18,231 nt of DNA from RGIG4140 sp045532865 (GTDB taxonomy: Bacteria; Pseudomonadota; Alphaproteobacteria; CAAHEQ01; UBA3637). A model generated the notes under the pieces. The model was not told the DNA's origin, ran no database searches, and saw only the letters and a program-made list of their open reading frames with translations. Shown here in pieces: positions 8,284-13,879 of the stretch (position 1 is the first letter of the stretch; each line of letters starts with the position of its first letter). The position numbers and the translations under genes are program-made. The stretch covers positions 1 through 18,231 of the forward strand of contig JAZSGT010000043.1 in the NCBI GenBank assembly GCA_045532865.1. Reading direction: 5' to 3'.

Positions 8284-9049
8284 ATTGCCTAAAAAAAGAC
8301 AAAACAGATTAACAGCTGAAAATCTTGCGCAACTCTTTAACCGCTCTGTTGAGCTTTTAAATGCTATATTATATCGTCTTTTTGAAGATAAAAAAACATT
8401 TTTTGCAAATGGAAAATATCATCCTTTGGTTTTAAAAATTAGAAATAGAAAAAATGCCTATTTTGTATTAAACAACAAAGAAGAAGCTCTTGATGCAATC
8501 ACAAAATTATATCATTTTGATCATACAAAACAAATCGAGGAAGCGTCTTCTTCAAAACAGTGTATCTCCCAAAAAACAGATAACATCCTCCAACCAAACG
8601 CTGATGAAGAAAAAATTACCCTCTTTCCAAAAGAGAACAAAAATTCAAATTTTGAACAGTTAGGTATAAATATGCAAAAAACAAGCACCTATAATATCTT
8701 GAAAAAAACACATCTTTCAATCCCAGATTTAAAATCTGTATTTATGATAAATAAAAGCTGTTTTGAAACATTGCTTCATGAATTTTATGAAAAGAAAATT
8801 ATGTTCACTGACAAAAATGGTGAAAAACACCCTCTTGTTAAAAAAACACCTGAAGACAGCACTTCTCAATTTTATTTAAACAACTCAAAAAATGCTTGTA
8901 TCCTTTTTTCAGAACTTTTAGCTCAAAAAGGGATTATGTTGGAAAGAACAGGAACTGCCTTTCAAATAAAAAAAATATTAAAGAGTGCCCCGTTCCCAAC
9001 AAAAAAAATGCTTTCTCAAATGGTTTCCATCTATTTAAAAGAAAATTAA
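8267..9049 (+). CDS. Unknown protein with two further copies of the same module
   Basis: 260-residue protein, also unrecognised, carrying module copies at about residues 15-84 and 150-222. Both keep the hallmark [KY]HPLV and LNNxxxA elements (KYHPLVLKI at 50-58; KHPLVKK at 188-193). A polar, low-complexity linker of about 65 residues (85-149) separates them. It starts inside the end of the upstream ORF (17-nt overlap, +1 relative frame) with no ribosome-binding site of its own, so it is either translationally coupled or the second half of one gene split by a frameshift. The peptide before module 4 (KKRQNRLTAENL) resembles linkers within the upstream protein (KINDQMLSVASI), which favours a common origin. 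Confidence 0.65.
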   Translation: MKEATKLPKKRQNRLTAENLAQLFNRSVELLNAILYRLFEDKKTFFANGKYHPLVLKIRNRKNAYFVLNNKEEALDAITKLYHFDHTKQIEEASSSKQCISQKTDNILQPNADEEKITLFPKENKNSNFEQLGINMQKTSTYNILKKTHLSIPDLKSVFMINKSCFETLLHEFYEKKIMFTDKNGEKHPLVKKTPEDSTSQFYLNNSKNACILFSELLAQKGIMLERTGTAFQIKKILKSAPFPTKKMLSQMVSIYLKEN

Positions 9050-9071
9050 ACATCAACAAATTCAATTACAA

Positions 9072-9129
9072 AGAACAAATGTTCTCACCTTTAAAAAAAC
9101 AGTACAACGCATAAGAACAAATGTTCTCA
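9072..9129. repeat. Two copies of a 16-nt palindromic site (GAAC-N4-GTTC)
   Basis: AGAACAAATGTTCTCA occurs at 9072-9087 and again at 9114-9129, exactly 42 bp apart. Each contains the dyad AGAAC-N4-GTTCT. The second overlaps the stop codon of the minus-strand HD gene. There is no U-run, so it is not a terminator. The spacing of four helical turns suits a pair of protein-binding sites. Confidence 0.65.
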
Positions 9130-9804
9130 TTCTTTTAAATAACCCTCTAAATAAGAAATCCAGCGAGATTGATTGTTCTCTTTAAAAAAAGCAAATAAAA
9201 AATCAACCATCATTTTGTGACGCTCTGCCCCTTCTTTTTGTGCTTGTGGGGTAAAAAGAAGACCTTTTAATTTTAACAGCTTGTCAAAAAAATGATTGAT
9301 ACATGGCTCTTTTGTCTTTGCCATTTGTTGATACTGATTGGGCGTTAATTCTTTATTTGGAAAATTATCTTTATCAAAAACCAGAGCTCCTTTTGAAATC
9401 CCATATTCAAGCGTTCTAACAATTGCCAACGCACCCATGGCATCTAACATATCTGCATCTGAAACGATTTGCCCTTCTTTTGTCTTTGGCAGAATCCCTT
9501 TTAAACGATTAGAATAACCCATGTTTAAAATAATTTCACACACTTGTTCTTGAATATCCTGAGGAACAAAGGCCTTTTTCATTATTCCTTTTGCATTTAT
9601 AAGATTTTTTGATTGTTCAAGACCCACAAACTTATAATCATCTGTGTCATGCAAAAGTGATGCCAACGCAATAATGGTTTTATCTCCCCCTTCATAAGCC
9701 TGTAAATCAAGAGCTTTTTGATATACCCTTTCAACATGATCAAAACCATGCCCTGCTTTTGAATTCATAAACGCTTCCACGTCTTTTTTTATTTGTTCAA
9801 TCAT
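9127..9804 (-). CDS. HD-domain phosphohydrolase
   Basis: 225-residue soluble protein of the HD superfamily (PF01966), metal-dependent phosphohydrolases often acting on nucleotides. The metal ligands are all visible: His23 in GHGFDHVERV, His52-Asp53 in LLHDTDD, and the distal Asp in VSDADMLDAMGA (114-125). It resembles the compact YedJ-like group. Ribosome-binding site AGAGGG lies 9 nt upstream of the ATG. The gene starts 58 nt after the tandem-Nudix gene on the same strand with no terminator between them, so the two probably form an operon for nucleotide clean-up. The exact substrate is unknown. Confidence 0.87.
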   Translation of the reverse strand: MIEQIKKDVEAFMNSKAGHGFDHVERVYQKALDLQAYEGGDKTIIALASLLHDTDDYKFVGLEQSKNLINAKGIMKKAFVPQDIQEQVCEIILNMGYSNRLKGILPKTKEGQIVSDADMLDAMGALAIVRTLEYGISKGALVFDKDNFPNKELTPNQYQQMAKTKEPCINHFFDKLLKLKGLLFTPQAQKEGAERHKMMVDFLFAFFKENNQSRWISYLEGYLKE

Positions 9805-9862
9805 AACATACTACCCTCTAATTTTTTATGACAAAGTTAAGCTCCAACAGCTAAAAAAACAA

Positions 9863-10780
9863 TCAAAGCAAATCCTCTTCAATCAACTGAAGCATCAGAG
9901 GATGAAAAGAGGTTTTATCATTAACTGCCAACGCCTTTAATTCTTCTTTCTTAAACCAACGAACTTCAGATATTTCATTTTCATCTGGAACAGGAATAGT
10001 ATCTGATATCACTTTATAAATATGATGAAAGGCTCTTCTTTTACCCATTTTAAACATCTCAAGTGTTGCAATCTCTTTAAAATCCACATCTTTAATTTGA
10101 AGTTCTTCAAAAAGCTCCCTCTTTGCTGCTTCTTGATAATCCTCACCCGCATCAACATGTCCTGCAGCTGAATATGTCCAAGATCCACCCCATTCTTTAT
10201 GTGCAGCAATCCTATGCAACAAAATCTCGCCTTTTAAGTTATATAAAATATTTGCAGCTATCATTATATAGCGATTTTCAGGCAAAGGAGAGCCTCTTAA
10301 ATGTGTTGAGATAATATTATCTCGTTCATCTGCCACATGGATAATCTCACGCCCTATAGCAATTAAAACAAATGGCGTTGCATTTTGAGTGGTTAATGTA
10401 TTTATATCTACCCACTTTGCCCCAAGAGAGTCTATCCCATCTCCTAAACTTGAAATATCCCCCTCTGCTTCTTTGATATCATAGAACATACCCTGATGCG
10501 CTAGCGTACCTTCTTTTAAACTTTCTTTTGTAAAGTCAGAAAAAATAATTGTCTTTTCCTCTTTATATGAAAAACTTTTAAGAGTAAGCCCCGTTTCTTC
10601 AAGAAACTCTCGTTTAAGGGTTTCTTCAAAGCTCTCTCTTGCTTCTTGGCTACCCCCTGGCAAATCATAAAGACCTGTATATGGTCCCCTTGCCTTTTTA
10701 ATCAGAAGAATCTTTTTATCCTCTTTAAAAATCCCATACACGCCAAAATGCGTTTTTGTAATATTTGGATTTTCTCGCAT
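9863..10780 (-). CDS. Tandem Nudix hydrolase (two Nudix domains fused)
   Basis: 305 residues, about twice the usual single-Nudix length. The N-terminal domain (1-~145) has a complete Nudix box from G43 to L65 (G-x5-E-x7-REFLEETGL). The C-terminal domain (~148-305) has a second box at 207-229 in the form GHVDAGE-x7-RELFEELQI, where the usual Gly of EExG is Gln228. The stretch before it (VADERDNIISTHLRGSPLPE) resembles the entry of the YfcD/isopentenyl-diphosphate-isomerase-like Nudix branch. Nudix enzymes hydrolyse nucleoside diphosphates linked to other moieties; two different substrates are possible here. AGGAGG sits 6 nt upstream of the ATG, a near-ideal ribosome-binding site. First gene of an operon with the HD phosphohydrolase. 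Confidence 0.9.
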   Translation of the reverse strand: MRENPNITKTHFGVYGIFKEDKKILLIKKARGPYTGLYDLPGGSQEARESFEETLKREFLEETGLTLKSFSYKEEKTIIFSDFTKESLKEGTLAHQGMFYDIKEAEGDISSLGDGIDSLGAKWVDINTLTTQNATPFVLIAIGREIIHVADERDNIISTHLRGSPLPENRYIMIAANILYNLKGEILLHRIAAHKEWGGSWTYSAAGHVDAGEDYQEAAKRELFEELQIKDVDFKEIATLEMFKMGKRRAFHHIYKVISDTIPVPDENEISEVRWFKKEELKALAVNDKTSFHPLMLQLIEEDLL

Positions 10781-10806
10781 ACCATACCTCCTTTTTCATA
10801 AAAACC

Positions 10807-10850
10807 CTCACATTGTGTCTAAACTAAATGTGCACATTTGTCAATGTGAG
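10807..10850 (-). promoter_or_regulatory. Promoter embedded in nested palindromes, Nudix operon
   Basis: On the minus strand TTGACA (10844-10839), 17 bp, then TAGACA (10821-10816), a poor -10. The spacer contains a perfect 14-bp palindrome AAATGTGCACATTT (10826-10839), and the whole promoter is bracketed by CTCACATTG (10807-10815) and its exact complement CAATGTGAG (10842-10850). This is a typical operator layout for a dimeric repressor or activator. No regulator gene is adjacent. Confidence 0.65.
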
Positions 10851-10858
10851 TTAGATTT

Positions 10859-11974
10859 TCATTCTCTTGTCAAGGCATAAAAACGTTTTAATTCATAATA
10901 TTCTGCCTGCATTCGGCTTTTTTCTTGCCGAGTTAAAAGCCTTGGCTCCATATAAGACAATGTGTTATCCCGAATGGCATCTAATTTTTGCTGATTTTTT
11001 GCTGAAGGATACAAGGGATTTTTCAAATATTCAGCTGGTCTGTCTAATCGAATAACTTGCCCAGGGCGAAAAACAACATAAGAAAATGCCCCTCGTCCAT
11101 TTCCTGTGGTCATAGAGGGTAGAATGATTTTTCTTACAACACTTGGCAAATTCCCACGGTTTTCAACCAAATCATCAACTGTGTCTTCATAAATAAAACC
11201 ATCATAACCTAGATTTTCCCAATATCTAATCATGCGTTGCATAGATAAGTGCGATCGATTAACAAACTCATTTTTATTCAAACTATGATCTTTTAATTCT
11301 TTATACTCACTATTCAAGTCATTTTTACCCAAAATGGAATATAAACACTCCAATCCCAGCTCATAACGAACAGCTTCATCCGAAATTTGAAACGGATTTT
11401 TAAAAATAAAATCATAAATCGGTGGAACTTTAACCTGATTTAATATACTTCTTAAAGCCATTACTCGTTGCATAGCCTTATTTGCGTGTTTAAAAAAACG
11501 AAATCCAAACAATAAATCATCTTCTATCAACCGATACATCAAATCATTCTTATACCCCGAGCGATAAAATCCCATTTCAGGCATAATCTTAGGGTTAGAT
11601 AAAGCTAAATGCGCTGGAATAGTCACAGGTTCATGGCGATATTTTTTTGTTTTTTCCCCTTTTTGCATTTTAAGTAAATTATTTAAAATAAAACCAATGG
11701 CGTTTCCTATTTCTTTTTCAGACCCTGCGTTTTCATACATACTAAACGCCAGATGCTTTGTTTCTGAAAAACTTTTAATCCGTGTTTGAGCTGCTTGAAA
11801 AGTTCCAAAATGTGACAAAGGATAAAACATCTCAAATTGATGAGAAGTTGCATGATATACCGTTAGTGGCACCCCTTTATCATCACTTAACAACCGATGG
11901 CTTGCTTTTTGACAGGTAAAAAAAGCAGCATTGTGGTCATCAGCATTTGACAGTTCCTCTTTTAAATTTAACAT
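10859..11974 (-). CDS. ADP-ribosyltransferase-like protein (ART-PolyVal-type fold)
   Basis: 371-residue soluble protein. Features typical of the ART family found in phage polyvalent proteins and effectors appear in order: TVYHATSHQFEMF (38-50, with His41), LSHFGT (53-58), the strand PAHLALSNPKIMPEM (120-134, like 'vyLxikNPlxi'), NLGYDGFIYEDTVDD (254-268), and the closing strand SYVVFRPGQVIRL (298-310). A helical insert of about 110 residues (140-250) is unusual. The catalytic Glu cannot be fixed from sequence alone. Possible roles are a secreted host-directed effector or an intracellular toxin/defence protein; this is inference. It follows the membrane-protein gene by 34 nt and probably shares its transcript. 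No clear ribosome-binding site precedes the ATG. Confidence 0.6.
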   Translation of the reverse strand: MLNLKEELSNADDHNAAFFTCQKASHRLLSDDKGVPLTVYHATSHQFEMFYPLSHFGTFQAAQTRIKSFSETKHLAFSMYENAGSEKEIGNAIGFILNNLLKMQKGEKTKKYRHEPVTIPAHLALSNPKIMPEMGFYRSGYKNDLMYRLIEDDLLFGFRFFKHANKAMQRVMALRSILNQVKVPPIYDFIFKNPFQISDEAVRYELGLECLYSILGKNDLNSEYKELKDHSLNKNEFVNRSHLSMQRMIRYWENLGYDGFIYEDTVDDLVENRGNLPSVVRKIILPSMTTGNGRGAFSYVVFRPGQVIRLDRPAEYLKNPLYPSAKNQQKLDAIRDNTLSYMEPRLLTRQEKSRMQAEYYELKRFYALTRE

Positions 11975-12008
11975 AGGTCATTTACCAAAACATATTTAAA
12001 ATTTTTGT

Positions 12009-12689
12009 TTACCCTCTAACATGCTCAGATCCAAAACAATACATCTGAGGGATATTACTTTTAACAACTTGAAGAGGATCTAAAGAACTCATTTTATTTT
12101 TCAACGTCTTTGCCATATCTTCTGTTAAGGGCTTTGGGGTAACAGTTTCTTGCCAAATGATTGTTCCAGATTTTAACATTTTTTTTAACACCGGGTTAAA
12201 ATCTTTTGTTCCATCCTTATTTTTACGCTTGAAACTTGATAAAGCTGATTTTGAAAACTTTAAAATGGATTTTTTAGAAGTAGCTTTTGCACAAGCAAAA
12301 CCAAACACAACACTTGATAAAATACCAATAGAACCCCCAACAGGAACAATCAAGTCATCCCCTTCATATTCTGTGGACCCAGCAAGAAAAGCCGCGCCCA
12401 AACTCAGTAATCCAAGCAGAACCGACCCTTTAGCAACTTTTGGCCATAAGGTGGAGGGTTTACCAAGCTGAACCTCTTTTTCATCTTTTTTTGCTAAAGA
12501 AGCCCCTGTCATTCCAGCAGAAGCTAAAGTTGAAGCAACTGCAATTGGTGTCAAAAAATCATCCTCTTTGCTTTCATTCAATCCCGTCCACAAAGCTGCC
12601 CCTAAAGAAACACCACAAATAGCTGTTGATATTTTTACTGTTCTACCCCAATTTTTGGCACTTTTTTCAATTTTTTCTTCCAAATTCAT
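12009..12689 (-). CDS. Four-helix membrane protein with internal duplication, unknown function
   Basis: 226 residues, unrecognised. Four hydrophobic segments lie at about 19-38, 46-67, 88-106 and 113-134, followed by a basic cytosolic-type tail of about 90 residues. Segments 1-2 and 3-4 are a duplicated hairpin: SLGAALWTGL...EDDFLTPIAVAS and SLGAAFLAGS...GDDLIVPVGGS align with matching spacing. The start is set at the ATG at 12689, with GGAGG 6 nt upstream; a TTG directly before it is less likely. It is the first gene of a likely two-gene unit with the ADP-ribosyltransferase-like protein, so a role in targeting, export or immunity for that protein is possible but unproven. Confidence 0.7.
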   Translation of the reverse strand: MNLEEKIEKSAKNWGRTVKISTAICGVSLGAALWTGLNESKEDDFLTPIAVASTLASAGMTGASLAKKDEKEVQLGKPSTLWPKVAKGSVLLGLLSLGAAFLAGSTEYEGDDLIVPVGGSIGILSSVVFGFACAKATSKKSILKFSKSALSSFKRKNKDGTKDFNPVLKKMLKSGTIIWQETVTPKPLTEDMAKTLKNKMSSLDPLQVVKSNIPQMYCFGSEHVRG

Positions 12690-12715
12690 CAAATTCCTCC
12701 GAGCAATAAGGCTCG

Positions 12716-12745
12716 TATACTAACACAATTTTATTTATTTGTCAA
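12716..12745 (-). promoter_or_regulatory. Sigma-70 promoter of the membrane protein/ART unit
   Basis: Minus strand: TTGACA (12745-12740), 17-bp spacer ending TGT, TAGTAT (12722-12717), i.e. an extended -10. The 22 nt at 12716-12737 match 17685-17706 in front of the ankyrin gene at 20 positions. Confidence 0.7.
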
Positions 12746-12834
12746 TATTTTATAATACATAATAAATTCATTCTATTTAATCTTTTAAAAAGTAAAAACC
12801 AAAAAACAAAAAAGATTTTTACATAGAAAATTTA

Positions 12835-12863
12835 TTGACTTTTTTTTGATTCTAAAATAACTT
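12835..12863 (+). promoter_or_regulatory. Possible promoter of the small lipoprotein gene
   Basis: TTGACT (12835-12840) with a weak TAACTT (12858-12863) 17 bp on. It is divergent from the membrane-protein promoter and 25 nt before the lipoprotein ATG. The -10 is poor, so this is tentative. Confidence 0.35.
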
Positions 12864-12887
12864 CATAGACCTGAAAGTGAGGTAAAA

Positions 12888-13184
12888 ATGAAAAAAACAA
12901 TATTTGGATTATTAGCAGGAACTCTTTTATTATCAGGTTGCGCAGGTTCAACAGATGGCACCAATTTAACAACAATGGGAAAAATGAAAACCTGTTTAAC
13001 TGAAAAAGCGATGCAAACTTTAACAGATGGCTCATTATACACCAATGGTGTTACTGCAACAGCTAAGACAATTTCAAATAGCTGTATTAAATCTTTAGCA
13101 ATGGAACATCTTGGTATTGATACACAAACAACTCAAATGGCAACATCTATTTTATCAGCTTTAAAAACAGCTAACCCACAATAA
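12888..13184 (+). CDS. Small lipoprotein, unknown function
   Basis: 98 residues. N-terminal MKK, hydrophobic stretch (4-15) and lipobox LLSGC with Cys18 mark a signal-peptidase-II lipoprotein, expected in the cell envelope. The mature part is short and Thr/Ser-rich (AGSTDGTNLTT), with two further cysteines (36 and 66) that could pair. No conserved domain recognised. GAGG lies 5 nt upstream of the ATG. The gene is followed by its own intrinsic terminator and so is probably monocistronic. Confidence 0.8.
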   Translation: MKKTIFGLLAGTLLLSGCAGSTDGTNLTTMGKMKTCLTEKAMQTLTDGSLYTNGVTATAKTISNSCIKSLAMEHLGIDTQTTQMATSILSALKTANPQ

Positions 13185-13194
13185 AATTATAAAG

Positions 13195-13230
13195 ACACTC
13201 TCAAAACGTTTTTTGCTTTGGGAGTGTTTT
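13195..13230 (+). terminator. Intrinsic terminator after the lipoprotein gene
   Basis: ACACTCTCAAA (13195-13205) pairs with TTTGGGAGTGT (13217-13227) as an 11-bp stem with one G-U pair, followed by TTTTATTTT. It sits just ahead of the next ORF. Confidence 0.8.
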
Positions 13231-13244
13231 ATTTTAACAAATGC

Positions 13245-13646
13245 ATGCTTACATATAAAAAAAGATTAGAATACACACTTTATACTTTAAGGCATAAAAA
13301 AGCCTTTTTAAAGGTTGAAAAACAACTCAGAGGCAAAAACACCTTGAGTGGCTATTTGCACGACATTGATAAACCGTTTTTATATCTTTTTTGTTTCTGG
13401 CTTAAATTAGAACAAATCCAATCTATTCATCGAAAACATAATAAACATCATGTAAAAAATAATCTAAAAAAATCACCAAATGACTTATTAGATACGATTA
13501 TTGATTGGGAATGTGCTAGATTAACAAAACCTGACAAACCACTCAATGCTTATGAAACATTGATAAAATTTTATCCAGAACATAAGGCCACGTACTTGCC
13601 TATTATAAAGAAATATCTCTCTCATCAGGTAAAAGAAAAAGAGTAA
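13245..13646 (+). CDS. DUF5662-like protein
   Basis: 133 residues, charged and soluble. The pattern YLHDIDKPFLYL (37-48), IHRKHNKHH (61-69) and IDWECARLTK (86-95) matches my recollection of the DUF5662 family, in which conserved His/Asp residues suggest a metal site; biochemical function is unknown. The ATG at 13245 is chosen because a longer reading from TTG 13218 would begin inside the terminator stem. There is no evident ribosome-binding site or promoter between the terminator and this ATG, so expression may depend on read-through from the lipoprotein gene. Confidence 0.65.
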   Translation: MLTYKKRLEYTLYTLRHKKAFLKVEKQLRGKNTLSGYLHDIDKPFLYLFCFWLKLEQIQSIHRKHNKHHVKNNLKKSPNDLLDTIIDWECARLTKPDKPLNAYETLIKFYPEHKATYLPIIKKYLSHQVKEKE

Positions 13647-13681
13647 TAACGTATTTATTATTAAAAAATATGAATAATTGC

Positions 13682-13715
13682 TTGACAAACAAGTCATTTA
13701 TGTGCAAACTATAAA
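13682..13715 (+). promoter_or_regulatory. Possible promoter for the cysS leader transcript
   Basis: TTGACA (13682-13687) is clear. The nearest good -10 (TATAAA, 13710-13715) is 22 bp away, which is too far, and correctly spaced hexamers are poor. Transcription starting near 13718 would leave about 20 nt before the leader ATG. Confidence 0.4.
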
Positions 13716-13737
13716 TTATTAAAAAGGATTTTATCAG

Positions 13738-13782
13738 ATGTATACAAAATTTGAAAAGTGTTGCTGTTGTAGAAAGATCTAG
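13738..13782 (+). CDS. Cysteine-rich leader peptide MYTKFEKCCCCRKI (cysS attenuator)
   Basis: A 14-codon ORF with ribosome-binding site AAAAAGGA about 9 nt upstream. Codons 8-11 are TGT TGC TGT TGT, four cysteines in a row, ending in TAG 13780-13782. Too short for routine gene calling. It lies 98 nt ahead of the cysteinyl-tRNA synthetase gene, with alternative hairpins and a terminator between. Run composition and position fit a leader peptide whose translation senses charged tRNA-Cys; the peptide itself probably has no other role. Confidence 0.8.
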   Translation: MYTKFEKCCCCRKI

Positions 13783-13784
13783 CC

Positions 13785-13850
13785 TTGCTGCCGGAGCTGT
13801 TTACAGCTATACATTTTTTCTTTAAAGGCAGCTTACAAGCTGCTTTTTTT
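13785..13850 (+). promoter_or_regulatory. Transcription attenuator of cysS (antiterminator/terminator switch)
   Basis: Terminator: GCAGCT (13828-13833) pairs with AGCTGC (13838-13843) around TACA, extendable by AAAG/TTTT pairs, followed by a run of seven U (13844-13850). Antiterminator: GCTGCC (13787-13792) is exactly complementary to GGCAGC (13827-13832), the 5' arm of the terminator. A small hairpin AGCTG/CAGCT (13795-13799/13804-13808) nests inside. A ribosome stalled at the Cys codons (13759-13770) should leave 13787-13792 free, allowing read-through. A ribosome reaching the TAG at 13780 should cover it, allowing termination. The pairings are seen directly; the regulatory logic is inferred from classical attenuators. 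Confidence 0.8.
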
Positions 13851-13879
13851 AATTTTAAATAACAAAAAGGAAACATAAA

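Noticed and set aside
9072..9087. Terminator after the repeat-module genes
   Set aside because: The stem is only 5 bp and no U-run follows.
13218..13244. TTG start at 13218 for the DUF5662-like protein
   Set aside because: It lies within the 3' arm of the lipoprotein terminator.
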